A stretch of 64,000 nucleotides of DNA from Streptomyces sp. JB150 (GCF_011193355.1 NZ_CP049780.1:5536345-5600344), one strand, 5' to 3'. Numbered from the stretch's first letter, positions 49,861-62,065 are shown. A program made the numbers and translations. Notes: generated from the letters alone by a model not told the origin.

Positions 49861-51399
49861 GTGAGCATGACGGCTTCCGCGCCGGCCGGCGCGACCGGCG
49901 GAGCGGGCACCGGAGCCCCTTCCGGGGCGGGCCCGGGCTTCGGATCCGGGGCGGGCACGGGCTTCGGATTCTGCCGCGTCACGATCGTGGCGCCCGACAG
50001 CCGCATCGACGTGGCCCTGCCCGACGACGTGTCAGTCGCCGACCTCTACCCGGAGATTCTGCGGCTGTCCCGCCAGACCTCCGCCGAGGGCGCCCCGGTC
50101 GGCTACCACCTGGTCCGCCGGGACGGCACCGTCCTCGACGGCTCCCGCTCCTTCGCGGCCCAGCGCATCCTCGACGGCGAGCTGCTGACGCTGCGTCCGT
50201 TCGCCGAGTCGCTGCCGCCCGCGGTCTTCGACGACGTCTCCGAGGCGGTGGCCTCCGCCGTCACCCAGGACCGCACCCTGTGGAACGGCACCCTCACCCG
50301 TGCGGCCGGCCTGGTCGCCGGCGGCGTCCTGCCCGCGCTCCTCGCCTTCGTGGTCTGGAACTCGCAGCTGCGCCACGACATGCACAGCCTCCAGGGCATC
50401 CTCGCCGCCGTCACCGGCGTCCTGCTCGTCACCATGGCGTGCGTCCGCGCGCGGGTCTACGACGACCGCGGCTCGGCCGTCGCCCTCGGCCTCGGCGCCC
50501 TGCCGAACATCGCCGTCGCCGGATCCGGACTGCTCCCGCTGTCGGAGGGCCAGGGCATCGGACGGCTGCAGTTTCTGCTCGCCTGCGCGGCCGTCCTCGT
50601 CGCCTCCGTGGTCCTCACCCTCGTCTCGCCCAGCGGCGACGGCCCGTTCGTGGCCTTCGTGTTCGCCTCCACCATCGGACTGCTGACCACGTTCGTCGCC
50701 ATCCTGACGGATCTGCAGCCCATCGAGACGGCCGCCGTCTGCGCCCCGCTCGCGGTCTGCGCCCTCGCCTTCCTGCCCGGCCTGTCCATGCGCTTCGCAC
50801 GGCTGCCCATCGGCTTCGAACCGCCCAACCCCGGCCGTGGCTACACCGACGACGAGACCGCCCCGCAGGAGCCCGTCGACCCGCAGCGCATCGCCGCCCA
50901 GGTCCGCCGCGGCCACGAACTGCTCGTCGGCCTCGTCGGCGGCTGCGCCCTCGTCACGGTCGGCGCGTCCATCGTCCTCGGCTTCTCCAGCAACCTCTGG
51001 GCGCAGCTCCTCGCCCTGGCCACGGGCGTCGCCATGCTGATGCGCGCCCACCTGTTCCGGTACACCGCGCAGGTCGGTGCCACGCTCGCCGCCGGTCTCG
51101 CCGCGCTCGTCTTCCTCGGCCTCGGCCTCGCCCTGAACCCGCCGGACTCCTACCTGCGCGACGCGCTCCAGGGCGACACCACCGGCCTCGACATCCGCTC
51201 GGTCTGGCTCGCCGCCGCCATCGCCGCGACCGCCGCCCTGCTGACCGCGATCGGCCTGATCGCCCCGCGCAGCGGCGTCACCCCCTTCTGGGGCCGCTTC
51301 ATGGAGATCTTCGAGACCTTCGTGCTGCTGACCCTCATCCCGCTGGCGCTCGCCGTGTTCGACGTGTACGCGTCGGCGCGGTCGATGGCCGGCAACTGA
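49861..51399 (+). CDS. eccD: Type VII secretion integral membrane protein EccD
   Basis: Channel-forming core subunit. About 512 aa: a Gly-rich N-terminus, a ubiquitin-like domain (CRVTIVAPDSRIDVALPDDVSVADLYPEIL, about 38-115), then about eleven membrane helices from residue 145 on. GTG at 49861 has GGGGGAA upstream; ATG at 49867 is an alternative. It is followed 20 bp later by the beta-propeller protein gene. Confidence 0.95.
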   Translation: MSMTASAPAGATGGAGTGAPSGAGPGFGSGAGTGFGFCRVTIVAPDSRIDVALPDDVSVADLYPEILRLSRQTSAEGAPVGYHLVRRDGTVLDGSRSFAAQRILDGELLTLRPFAESLPPAVFDDVSEAVASAVTQDRTLWNGTLTRAAGLVAGGVLPALLAFVVWNSQLRHDMHSLQGILAAVTGVLLVTMACVRARVYDDRGSAVALGLGALPNIAVAGSGLLPLSEGQGIGRLQFLLACAAVLVASVVLTLVSPSGDGPFVAFVFASTIGLLTTFVAILTDLQPIETAAVCAPLAVCALAFLPGLSMRFARLPIGFEPPNPGRGYTDDETAPQEPVDPQRIAAQVRRGHELLVGLVGGCALVTVGASIVLGFSSNLWAQLLALATGVAMLMRAHLFRYTAQVGATLAAGLAALVFLGLGLALNPPDSYLRDALQGDTTGLDIRSVWLAAAIAATAALLTAIGLIAPRSGVTPFWGRFMEIFETFVLLTLIPLALAVFDVYASARSMAGN

Positions 51400-51419
51400 G
51401 GCCGGGGAAGGCATCCGAC

Positions 51420-52931
51420 GTGAGCTTCGGCCCGCCCCCCTCCCTGTACACCCAGTCGTCCGTGGCGGCGGACCAGCGGCGCCGGAAGCGCCGCCGGACG
51501 GTGCTGCTCTGCGCCGTGGCCGCCGTCGTGGCACCGGCCCTGGCCGTCGGCGCCTGGCTGTGGTGGCCCGGCACGGCGTCCGACGACGCCAAGCCGACGG
51601 CCGCCCCGGCCCAGCATCGGCTCGACGTCCGGGAGACCGTCGAGCGTCGCCCGGCGAGCACCCAGGGCGTCATGGCCGTACGACTCTCCACCGACGACCT
51701 GCCTCCCGGCGAGGCCCATGAGATGCCGGGCCTGTGGGCCACGGACAAGATCCTCGCCAAGGGCATCAACCGGACCCTCGTCGGCGTCGCGATCGGCACG
51801 GACGCCGGGCTGGGCGAGGAGGCCTGGAAACTCCGGCTGGGCGGACCCATCTGCGGCAAGACCCGCCACGTCACCGTGGAGAACCGCACCGCCGTCCTCT
51901 TCCGGGACAGCGCGGACAAGGAGTCCCTCTGCAACCACGTCGCCTTCGTCGACCTCGACGACGGCAAGCTGGTGTGGCAGGCCGAGTTCCCGGTCTCCGG
52001 CTATGTCGACAAGCCCGACGCGGGCAGCCAGTGGGACCCGGGTGTGACGCTGACGCACGCGACTGTCACGGTGACCTGGGGCGACGGCACGGACGCCTAC
52101 GACATGGACCGCGGCAAGCTGCGCTGGCGGGTGACGTCGCGCGAGGACTGCATCTCCCAGGGAGCGGGCGGCGGCCGGGCTCTGGCGGTCCGATTCCGCT
52201 GCTACGACGCGGACGATCCGCAGAGCCGCAGCACCTTCGAGATCCGCGCTCTGGACCCGCGGACCGGACGCAGCCGGTGGACCTACACCCCCGCCGTCGG
52301 CGTCAAGGACGTCCGGATCATCTCCACGACGCCCACCGTCCTCGCCACCTCGGCCGGTGACGTCGGCATCACCGAGATCATCTCGCTCGACGCGCGCGGC
52401 AAGTACCGCACCACCATCCCGCTACAAGGTGGCGCGTACGTCGCCGAATGCACCGACGAGATCACCTACCTCGCCACGGAAGAGTGCCCGTCCCTCGCCG
52501 TGGGCGCCGGACAGGTCTTCCTGACCAGCAAGGAGCAGGGCGATCTGATCCACAATGCCAACTGGATCATCGGGTTCGACCTGAAGACGGGCCACTCCGT
52601 CAAGAAGTTCGAATCCGGTCCCAACACCCTCCTCCGCCCCCTGCGGATGAGCGGCGACCGGCTCCTCGCGCTGCGCGAGAGCAGCGACCGCATCTCCCCC
52701 ATGGCACTGGTCAGCCTGAACCCGAGGACGGGGGCCGAGACCCCGTACTTCTATTTCAGCCTGCCGCAGGAAGGCGAGCTCTTCTCCACGACGGAGTTCG
52801 CCGACACCGTCGTCCAGAACGGCCGCCTGTTCTTCGGCGCCAAGGAGGCCCAGGGGCCGGCCGACGCCGACAGCAAGGCCTGGGTCTGGCTCGCCTTCGG
52901 CATCGAGAGCGCCGCGGCGAAGAAGCCGTGA
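51420..52931 (+). CDS. Membrane-anchored PQQ-like beta-propeller protein
   Basis: A 503-aa protein with a basic N-terminus, one membrane helix (VLLCAVAAVVAPALAVGAWLWW, about 29-50), then an exported domain of repeated blades with DLDDGKLVWQAEF, MDRGKLRWRVTS, DPRTGRSRWTYTP and FDLKTGHSVKKF, typical of PQQ-like propellers. GTG at 51420 follows GGGGAAGG. Its operon position after eccD suggests a cell-envelope accessory of the type VII system; quinone binding is not implied. Confidence 0.85.
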   Translation: MSFGPPPSLYTQSSVAADQRRRKRRRTVLLCAVAAVVAPALAVGAWLWWPGTASDDAKPTAAPAQHRLDVRETVERRPASTQGVMAVRLSTDDLPPGEAHEMPGLWATDKILAKGINRTLVGVAIGTDAGLGEEAWKLRLGGPICGKTRHVTVENRTAVLFRDSADKESLCNHVAFVDLDDGKLVWQAEFPVSGYVDKPDAGSQWDPGVTLTHATVTVTWGDGTDAYDMDRGKLRWRVTSREDCISQGAGGGRALAVRFRCYDADDPQSRSTFEIRALDPRTGRSRWTYTPAVGVKDVRIISTTPTVLATSAGDVGITEIISLDARGKYRTTIPLQGGAYVAECTDEITYLATEECPSLAVGAGQVFLTSKEQGDLIHNANWIIGFDLKTGHSVKKFESGPNTLLRPLRMSGDRLLALRESSDRISPMALVSLNPRTGAETPYFYFSLPQEGELFSTTEFADTVVQNGRLFFGAKEAQGPADADSKAWVWLAFGIESAAAKKP

Positions 52932-52939
52932 CAACGACT

Positions 52940-52980
52940 ACGCGCGCGTGGAGACGAGAACGGCCTCCACGCGCGCGTAC
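52940..52980. terminator. Bidirectional terminator after the propeller gene
   Basis: A 15-bp perfect stem (52940-52954 with 52966-52980) around an 11-nt loop separates convergent stops. Confidence 0.75.
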
Positions 52981-52983
52981 CGC

Positions 52984-53262
52984 TCACTTCTCCCCGCCCC
53001 CCGGCTCCAGATCGAACTCCCCGTCCCGCGCCCCCAGCACGAACGCCCGCCACTCCGCCTCCGTGTACCGCAGCACGGTGCCGTGGTCGAGCGACGACCG
53101 CATGGCCACCGCACCGCCGGGCAGGTAGGCGATCTCCACCCGCTCCTCGTGATCCTCGGTGCCCGGCGCGCAGTGCCACTCGACCCCGGAGATGTCGAGG
53201 GCGTACAGCTCGTCCCGCTCCCGCTCCTTGCGCGCCTTGATCTCCGCTTCCGTCTCCGCCAT
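52984..53262 (-). CDS. DUF397 domain protein
   Basis: A 92-aa protein whose second half matches the DUF397 pattern (EIAYLPGGAVAMRSSLDHGTVLRYTEAEWRAFVLGARDGEFD). Such proteins usually pair with an HTH regulator in Streptomyces; none is adjacent here. ATG at 53262 begins the acidic/basic N-terminal helix. Possible antitoxin-like or regulatory role, unproven. Confidence 0.82.
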   Translation of the reverse strand: MAETEAEIKARKERERDELYALDISGVEWHCAPGTEDHEERVEIAYLPGGAVAMRSSLDHGTVLRYTEAEWRAFVLGARDGEFDLEPGGGEK

Positions 53263-53288
53263 GCCGCACCGGCCCCTTCCCCGCGTGC

Positions 53289-53318
53289 TTGACCATGTAC
53301 AACGGCTCACCCTAGTGG
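53289..53318 (+). promoter_or_regulatory. Possible promoter upstream of rpsO
   Basis: TTGACC (53289) and TAGTGG (53313) with 18-bp spacing, about 210 nt upstream of rpsO. The -10 match is imperfect. Confidence 0.35.
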
Positions 53319-53529
53319 CCGCACCCGGACCGCAGGGCCGGTTCCGTTACCGCGCGACGAGCGCCGTCCGCCGGCTGGTACCCTGAGTGACGGCCGTTTG
53401 TGTACGCGCCCCCGGAGCACCCCTCTGGAGGCCGCGCCCAGCGGATCCCCGCCTCCCGAGTAACGGAAGCTCCCCCGCGAAGAAGACCGGGGGCACTCGG
53501 TGGCCACTTCACAGACCTGAGGAGTACGC

Positions 53530-53817
53530 GTGTCGCTCGACGCCGCCACGAAGAAGCAGATCATTGCCGAGTTCGGTACCAAGGAGGGTGACACCGGCTC
53601 CCCCGAGGTCCAGGTCGCTCTGCTGTCCCGTCGGATCTCCGACCTGACCGAGCACCTGAAGACCCACAAGCACGACCACCACTCCCGCCGCGGCCTGCTG
53701 ATCCTCGTCGGTCAGCGCCGCCGCCTGCTGCAGTACCTCGCCAAGAAGGACATCCAGCGCTTCCGTACGCTGGTCGACCGCCTCGGCATCCGCCGTGGCG
53801 CGGCGGGCGCCAAGTAA
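53530..53817 (+). CDS. rpsO: 30S ribosomal protein S15
   Basis: Binds 16S rRNA central domain. The 95-aa protein matches S15 throughout ([44 protein letters not shown]). GTG at 53530 follows GAGGAG. It precedes pnp, the usual bacterial arrangement. Confidence 0.98.
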   Translation: MSLDAATKKQIIAEFGTKEGDTGSPEVQVALLSRRISDLTEHLKTHKHDHHSRRGLLILVGQRRRLLQYLAKKDIQRFRTLVDRLGIRRGAAGAK

Positions 53818-53826
53818 GACGCCGTG

Positions 53827-53862
53827 AAGGGAGCGGTTCCCACGCGAGGGGGCCGCTCCCTT
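53827..53862 (+). terminator. rpsO-pnp intergenic hairpin
   Basis: A 15-bp stem (53827-53841 with 53848-53862, two G-U pairs) ending in TTT, 9 nt after rpsO. It can act as a partial terminator. In S. coelicolor an rpsO-pnp intergenic hairpin is reported as an RNase III site; equivalence is inference. Confidence 0.7.
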
Positions 53863-53920
53863 TGCTGTACATGCGGACTGTCACCGACGCTTTGTAGTGT
53901 GGTAGCACAACGCATGTAAT

Positions 53921-53948
53921 GCACGTCGTAGGGCACACAACGACGTGC
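53921..53948 (+). promoter_or_regulatory. Inverted repeat in the pnp leader
   Basis: GCACGTCGT and ACGACGTGC flank 10 nt, about 175 nt before pnp. Possible leader stem-loop or operator. Confidence 0.45.
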
Positions 53949-54124
53949 GACACAAAGAACGAGGAGACGCGCACCTAGCCGCCGCCGGTCCTCGGTAGTG
54001 GCCCCCGGGGAAACGAACCCCGGGTGCTTCGATCGAAGACCGGCCCGCACGAACGGCGCGCATCTCCGCAACCGTCCCCCTGCCACACGGGCAGCCCAGG
54101 GACGAAGACGAGGAGAAAACACTA

Positions 54125-56340
54125 GTGGAGAACGAGACCCACTACGCCGAGGCCGTCATCGACAACGGCTCCTTCGGCACCCGCACCATCCGCTTCGAGA
54201 CGGGCCGCCTGGCCAAGCAGGCCGCCGGTTCCGCCGTCGCCTACCTGGACGACGACACCATGGTGCTGTCGGCCACCACGGCCTCCAAGCAGCCCAAGGA
54301 CCAGCTCGACTTCTTCCCGCTGACGGTGGACGTCGAGGAGCGGATGTACGCCGCCGGCAAGATCCCCGGCAGCTTCTTCCGCCGTGAGGGCCGGCCGAGC
54401 GAGGACGCGATCCTCACCTGCCGCCTCATCGACCGCCCGCTGCGCCCGTCCTTCAAGAAGGGCCTGCGCAACGAGATCCAGGTCGTCGCCACGATCATGG
54501 CGCTCAACCCCGACCACCTGTACGACGTCGTGGCGATCAACGCCGCGTCCGCGTCCACGCAGCTGGCCGGTCTGCCCTTCTCCGGCCCGATCGGCGGCGT
54601 CCGCGTCGCGCTGATCCGCGGCCAGTGGGTGGCCTTCCCGACGCACACCGAGCTCGAGGACGCCGTCTTCGACATGGTCGTCGCGGGCCGCGTCCTGGAG
54701 GACGGCGACGTCGCGATCATGATGGTCGAGGCCGAGGCCACCGAGAAGACCATCAAGCTGGTCGAGGGCGGCGCCGAGGCGCCGACCGAGGAGGTCGTCG
54801 CCGCCGGTCTGGAGGCCGCGAAGCCCTTCATCAAGGTGCTCTGCAAGGCGCAGTCGGACCTCGCGTCCAAGGCCGCCAAGCCGGTCGCCGAGTTCCCGAT
54901 CTTCCTGGACTACCAGGACGACGTCTTCGAGGCGCTGAGCGCCGCCGTCAAGCCCGAGCTGGCCCAGGCGCTGACCATCGCCGGCAAGCAGGAGCGCGAG
55001 TCCGAGCTGGACCGCGTCAAGGCGCTCGCCGCCGAGAAGCTCCTGCCGGAGTTCGAGGGCCGCGAGAAGGAGATCTCCGCCGCGTACCGCTCGCTCACCA
55101 AGCAGCTGGTCCGCGAGCGCGTGATCAAGGAGAAGAAGCGGATCGACGGCCGCGGCCTGACGGACATCCGCACCCTGGCCGCCGAGGTCGAGGCCATCCC
55201 GCGGGTCCACGGCTCGGCCGTGTTCGAGCGTGGCGAGACCCAGATCCTGGGCGTCACCACCCTGAACATGCTCCGCATGGAGCAGCAGCTGGACACCCTC
55301 TCCCCGGTGACCCGCAAGCGCTACATGCACAACTACAACTTCCCGCCGTACTCCACCGGCGAGACCGGCCGCGTCGGCTCCCCGAAGCGCCGCGAGATCG
55401 GCCACGGCGCACTCGCCGAGCGCGCCCTCATCCCGGTCCTGCCGACGCGCGAGGAGTTCCCCTACGCGATCCGCCAGGTCTCCGAGGCGCTCAGCTCCAA
55501 CGGCTCGACGTCCATGGGTTCGGTCTGCGCCTCCACCATGTCGCTGCTGAACGCCGGTGTGCCGCTGAAGGCCCCGGTCGCCGGTATCGCCATGGGCCTG
55601 ATCTCCCAGGAGATCGACGGCGAGACGCACTACGTCACCCTCACCGACATCCTCGGTGCGGAGGACGCCTTCGGTGACATGGACTTCAAGGTCGCCGGCA
55701 CCAAGGACTTCGTGACCGCCCTCCAGCTCGACACCAAGCTGGACGGCATCCCGGCCTCCGTCCTGGCCGCCGCCCTCAAGCAGGCCCGCGACGCCCGTCT
55801 CCACATCCTCGACGTGATGATGGAGGCCATCGACCGGCCCGACGAGATGTCCCCGAACGCGCCGCGGATCATCACCGTGAAGATCCCGGTCGACAAGATC
55901 GGTGAGGTCATCGGCCCCAAGGGCAAGATGATCAACCAGATCCAGGAGGACACCGGCGCCGAGATCACCATCGAGGACGACGGCACGATCTACATCGGTG
56001 CCGCCGACGGCCCGTCCGCCGAGGCCGCCCGCGCCACGATCAACGGCATCGCCAACCCGACGATGCCCGAGGTCGGCGAGCGCTACCTGGGCACGGTCGT
56101 GAAGACGACCACCTTCGGCGCGTTCGTCTCCCTGCTGCCCGGCAAGGACGGTCTGCTGCACATCTCGCAGATCCGCAAGCTGGCCGGCGGCAAGCGCGTG
56201 GAGAACGTCGAGGACGTCCTCGGCGTGGGCCAGAAGGTCCAGGTCGAGATCGCCGAGATCGACTCCCGCGGCAAGCTCTCCCTCGTCCCCGTGATCGAGG
56301 GCGAGGAAGGCTCCGAGGCCGAGAAGGACGACGCCGACCA

Positions 56341-56344
<4 letters not shown>
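54125..56344 (+). CDS. pnp: Polyribonucleotide nucleotidyltransferase (PNPase)
   Basis: 3'-5' phosphorolytic exoribonuclease and polymerase. The 739-aa protein has two RNase PH-like domains ([43 protein letters not shown]), the KH domain ([20 protein letters not shown]) and a C-terminal S1 domain ([22 protein letters not shown]). GTG at 54125 follows GAGGAGAAAA. It overlaps the M16 peptidase gene by 4 bp (GTGA). Confidence 0.98.
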
Positions 56345-58498
<2,154 letters not shown>

Positions 58499-58506
58499 CC
58501 GCCACC

Positions 58507-58959
58507 ATGCGAGCCAAGCTGTCCTACGCCGTCACGGCCGCCGTCCTGGTGTTCTACTTCCTCCTGGTCGGCAGCCGCGGCGTCCTGCTCATCCAGTCCG
58601 GCACGCTGCTCACCGTGACCTTCGGCGTCGCGGTGCTGATCCTGCCGGTCATCGGGTTGTGGTTCCTGTGGAAGAACACCCAGTTCGTCCGCAAGGCCAA
58701 CGCCCTCGCCGCGGAGCTCGACGCCGAGGGCGGCCTGCCCGTCGACGAGCTGAAGCGGCTGCCCAGCGGCCGCATCGACCGGGACTCGGCCGACGAGGTG
58801 TTCGCCCGGCGCCGGGCCGAGACCGAGGCGGCCCCGGACGACTGGCGCACCTGGTTCCGTCTCGCCATCGCCTACCACGACGCCCGTGACACGCCGCGGG
58901 CCCGCAAGGCGATGCAGCGTGCCATCGCCCTGCACGACGGCAAGACCGTGGAGGTCTGA
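58507..58959 (+). CDS. Membrane protein with TPR-like C-terminus
   Basis: A 150-aa protein with two membrane helices (residues 7-28 and 35-57) and a cytosolic tail. WRTWFRLAIAYHDARDTPRARKAMQRAIALH in that tail reads as one tetratricopeptide-like repeat. It lies 8 bp after dapB. Function unknown. Confidence 0.85.
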   Translation: MRAKLSYAVTAAVLVFYFLLVGSRGVLLIQSGTLLTVTFGVAVLILPVIGLWFLWKNTQFVRKANALAAELDAEGGLPVDELKRLPSGRIDRDSADEVFARRRAETEAAPDDWRTWFRLAIAYHDARDTPRARKAMQRAIALHDGKTVEV

Positions 58960-58976
58960 GGCCGGCGGGCCGGGAA

Positions 58977-59015
58977 CGCGAGAGGGCCGGTCCGCGAAGG
59001 ACCGGCCCTCTCGCG
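58977..59015. terminator. Bidirectional terminator
   Basis: Perfect 17-bp stem (58977-58993 with 58999-59015), loop GCGAA, between two convergent genes. Confidence 0.85.
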
Positions 59016-59027
59016 TGCGTCCGCGGC

Positions 59028-59585
59028 TCAGCCGCGCCCGTACTCCTCCGCCCACGCCTCCACCGAGTCCGCCGCCCGGTCGAAGGCCGTGGCGCGGCCC
59101 AGGAAGTCGGCGTTGTGCGTGGTCAGCAACGGCGCCCCCGGCTGGCCGGCCGCCCGGTCCGCGCGTACGAGGCTCAGCGCCTGTCCCTGCACCGCGCGGG
59201 GCAGCCCCAGCCAGCGCACCGGCTGCTGCACCGTCCGCACGGCCGACACGCGCTCCCAGGCCACCGTGCGGGTGCGCAGGAAGCCCACCTGCCGCAGCCC
59301 TCGTGCGCTCACCCACACGCCCATGCGCAGCAGCCGCAGCGACACGACGATGATCGCCAGGGCGATGCCCAGGATCACTCCGGCGTCGGACGGCGTTCCG
59401 GTGAGCGCGATGACGACGGCGGCGAACAGCACGTACGAGGCGAGCAGCAGCCAGATCGCGGCCACGCCCACCCGCCAGGGACCAGGCCGGTAGGGACGCC
59501 GCCAGCGGTCGCGGTCCTCGAACGGCAGCGCGACGTCGTCCACCGCGTCGAAGGCACGGTCAGCCGTCAGAAAGGGCAGGGGCAC
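59028..59585 (-). CDS. PH-domain membrane protein
   Basis: A 185-aa protein with two membrane helices (about 40-60 and 65-85), then a bacterial PH-like domain (GVWVSARGLRQVGFLRTRTVAWERVSAVRTV...). GTG at 59585 is the start. Likely envelope-associated; function unknown. Confidence 0.83.
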   Translation of the reverse strand: MPLPFLTADRAFDAVDDVALPFEDRDRWRRPYRPGPWRVGVAAIWLLLASYVLFAAVVIALTGTPSDAGVILGIALAIIVVSLRLLRMGVWVSARGLRQVGFLRTRTVAWERVSAVRTVQQPVRWLGLPRAVQGQALSLVRADRAAGQPGAPLLTTHNADFLGRATAFDRAADSVEAWAEEYGRG

Positions 59586-59686
59586 GGCGGGTCCTCACTC
59601 GGTCCAGGCGTGGGCTGTGCCCGGTGAGGCTATCGACCTGTGTGCCGCCTCACCACCCCAGGGGGGCCGTCCGGGCCGGTCCGGGC

Positions 59687-59926
59687 TCAGCGTCCGTCGG
59701 ACGCCTGGGACTGCTGGGCCGGCGTCGTCGACGGGTCCGTCTGCAGCGCCGGCGTCCCGATCACCAGGGATCCCACCAGCGCGGCGACGATCGTCAGCCC
59801 CAGCAGCCAGCGCCCGGCGATCTCACCGGCGGACGCCCGCTCCCGGGGCGGGGGAGTGACATCGCTGCGGAACCTGTCGGCCTCGGCGACAAAGGCGAAG
59901 GGTACGGGCTCGCGCCGACCGGGCAT
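59687..59926 (-). CDS. Small single-pass membrane protein
   Basis: A 79-aa protein with the N-terminal segment REPVPFAFVAEADRFRSDVTPP, one membrane helix (WLLGLTIVAALVGSLVIGTPA, about 44-64) and a polar tail. ATG at 59926 follows GGGAG about 11 nt upstream. It is divergent from thyX. No family recognised. Confidence 0.7.
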   Translation of the reverse strand: MPGRREPVPFAFVAEADRFRSDVTPPPRERASAGEIAGRWLLGLTIVAALVGSLVIGTPALQTDPSTTPAQQSQASDGR

Positions 59927-60083
59927 CGCGGGTGTGTCTCCCTTCCGGGACAGAACGGATCGTGTCATCCGTAGAGACGAAGGAACCGCCTCGAAGGTGC
60001 CCGTCCGGCGCGGAAAGATGCGCGGCATCGCGCTGGGTAGAGTGGCGGGGCACAAGACGAGACGGGAAAGGCCCCTCCACACC

Positions 60084-60818
60084 GTGATCCCCGAAGACGA
60101 CTTCACGATCGAGTTCCGCAGCGATGTCACTGTGGAGCTGGTGAAACACAGCGCGGCCGACGCGGACGTCCTGTTCGCGGCCCGGGTGTCCACGCTCGGG
60201 GAGCAGTCGCTGGACGAGCTGAACAAGGACCCGGAGCGCTCGAAGGGCCTCATCAACTACCTGATGCGCGACCGGCACGGCAGCCCGTTCGAGCACAACT
60301 CGATGACCTTCTTCATCAGCGCCCCGATCTTCGTCTTCCGCGAGTTCATGCGGCACCGCGTGGGCTGGTCGTACAACGAGGAGTCGGGCCGCTACCGCGA
60401 GCTCCAGCCGGTCTTCTACGTGCCCGACGCCTCCCGCAAGCTGGTCCAGGAGGGCCGGCCCGGCAAGTACCGGTTCGTCGAGGGCACCCCCGAGCAGCAC
60501 AAGCTGGCCGTCGACGCGATGGAGGACTCCTACCGCCAGGCCTACCGGACCTACCGCGAGATGCTCGCCGCCGGCGTCGCCCGCGAGGTCGCCCGCTCCG
60601 TCCTGCCCGTCGGCCTGTTCTCCTCCATGTACGCCACCTGCAACGCCCGCTCGCTGATGCACTTCCTCGGGCTGCGCACCCAGCACGAGCTGGCGAAGGT
60701 GCCGTCCTTCCCGCAGCGGGAGATCGAGATGGTCGGCGAGAAGATGGAGGCGGAGTGGGCCCGGCTCATGCCGCTCACCTACGCCGCCTTCAACGCGAAC
60801 GGCCGTGTCGCGCCGTGA
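60084..60818 (+). CDS. thyX: Flavin-dependent thymidylate synthase
   Basis: Makes dTMP from dUMP using methylenetetrahydrofolate and FADH2. The 244-aa protein has the ThyX signature RHRVGWSYNEESGRY (near residue 90) and the LMHFLGLRTQ helix. GTG at 60084 begins the family N-terminus; the upstream frame is not homologous. Confidence 0.96.
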   Translation: MIPEDDFTIEFRSDVTVELVKHSAADADVLFAARVSTLGEQSLDELNKDPERSKGLINYLMRDRHGSPFEHNSMTFFISAPIFVFREFMRHRVGWSYNEESGRYRELQPVFYVPDASRKLVQEGRPGKYRFVEGTPEQHKLAVDAMEDSYRQAYRTYREMLAAGVAREVARSVLPVGLFSSMYATCNARSLMHFLGLRTQHELAKVPSFPQREIEMVGEKMEAEWARLMPLTYAAFNANGRVAP

Positions 60819-60853
60819 CACCCGCCGCCCGTCAGTCGCATGAATTGTCCGTA

Positions 60854-60883
60854 TTGCGGCATTTGGCGAAGTTCATCTAGCCT
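60854..60883 (+). promoter_or_regulatory. Possible dapA promoter
   Basis: TTGCGG and TAGCCT with 18-bp spacing, followed by an 11-bp hairpin (60895-60905 with 60922-60932) in the dapA leader. Confidence 0.35.
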
Positions 60884-61006
60884 GATCGAACGGACCCGGC
60901 ACTGCTTGAACCCCCGAGCAGGCAGTGCCGGGCTCCGCATATGTCAGGATTTACCCCGCCCCCCCGCGGGCAGACCGCGCCGTGCGCAACGAGTAGCGTG
61001 TAACCC

Positions 61007-61906
61007 ATGGCACCGACCTCCACTCCGCAGACCCCCTTCGGGCGGGTCCTCACCGCCATGGTCACGCCCTTCACGGCGGACGGCGCACTCGACCTCGACG
61101 GCGCACAGCGACTCGCCTCCCACCTGGTGGACGCAGGCAACGACGGCCTGATCGTCAACGGCACCACCGGCGAGTCCCCGACCACCAGCGACGCGGAGAA
61201 AACCGATCTCGTACGAGCGGTCCTGGAGGCGGTCGGCGACCGCGCCCACGTGGTGGCCGGCGTCGGCACCAACGACACCCACCACAGCATCGAACTGGCC
61301 CGCGCCGCCGAGCAGACCGGCGCACACGGCCTGCTCGTCGTCACGCCGTACTACAACAAGCCCCCGCAGGAGGGCCTGTACCGGCACTTCAGGGCCATCG
61401 CCGACGCCACCGGACTGCCGGTCATGCTCTACGACATCCCCGGCCGCAGCGGCGTCCCGATCAGCACCGAGACGATCGTCCGCCTCGCCGAGCACCCGCG
61501 GATCGTCGCCAACAAGGACGCCAAGGGCGACCTCGGCCGCGCCAGCTGGGCCATCGCCCGGTCCGGCCTCGCCTGGTACTCCGGCGACGACATGCTGAAT
61601 CTCCCGCTGCTCTCCGTCGGCGCGGTCGGCTTCGTCTCCGTCGTCGGCCACCTGGTCACCCCGGACCTGCGCGCCCTGGTCGACGCGTTCGTCTCCGGCG
61701 ACGTCCAGAAGGCCGCCGAGATCCACCAGAAGCTGCTCCCGGTCTACACCGGCATGTTCCGCACCCAGGGCGTCATGACCACCAAGGCCGCGCTCGCCCT
61801 CCAGGGCCTGCCCGCCGGACCGCTGCGCCCGCCCATGGTCGAGCTGACGCCGCAGGAGATCGAGCAGCTCAAGATCGATCTTGCAGCCGGCGGGGTACAG
61901 CTCTGA
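61007..61906 (+). CDS. dapA: 4-hydroxy-tetrahydrodipicolinate synthase
   Basis: Condenses pyruvate and aspartate semialdehyde in the diaminopimelate pathway. The 299-aa TIM barrel has NGTTGESPTTSDAEK, the YYNKPPQEGLY tyrosine motif and the Schiff-base lysine in IVANKDAKGDL (near 170). ATG at 61007. Confidence 0.95.
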   Translation: MAPTSTPQTPFGRVLTAMVTPFTADGALDLDGAQRLASHLVDAGNDGLIVNGTTGESPTTSDAEKTDLVRAVLEAVGDRAHVVAGVGTNDTHHSIELARAAEQTGAHGLLVVTPYYNKPPQEGLYRHFRAIADATGLPVMLYDIPGRSGVPISTETIVRLAEHPRIVANKDAKGDLGRASWAIARSGLAWYSGDDMLNLPLLSVGAVGFVSVVGHLVTPDLRALVDAFVSGDVQKAAEIHQKLLPVYTGMFRTQGVMTTKAALALQGLPAGPLRPPMVELTPQEIEQLKIDLAAGGVQL

Positions 61907-62016
61907 CATCGGACTTCGCGAAGCCGCCGCTTCGCAGCAACGAGCTCCACAACTGAATAGCGCAGGCCACCGGTGCCTGCATCCACCACGACAACTGCTT
62001 CTGCACGAACGTCACG

Positions 62017-62047
62017 CGCGCCACGTGCCCCACCGGTACGTGGCGCG
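62017..62047 (+). promoter_or_regulatory. Leader hairpin before the RNase J ribosome binding site
   Basis: CGCGCCACGT (62017-62026) pairs with 62038-62047, extendable by three inner pairs, and ends 6 nt before GAGGAGA. It could be the dapA terminator or a control element for RNase J. Confidence 0.5.
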
Positions 62048-62065
62048 TGTGGTGAGGAGAGTCTT

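Noticed and set aside
59640..60083. Rightward extension upstream of thyX
   Set aside because: ThyX homology begins at GTG 60084, and a leftward small gene with its own ribosome site occupies the region.
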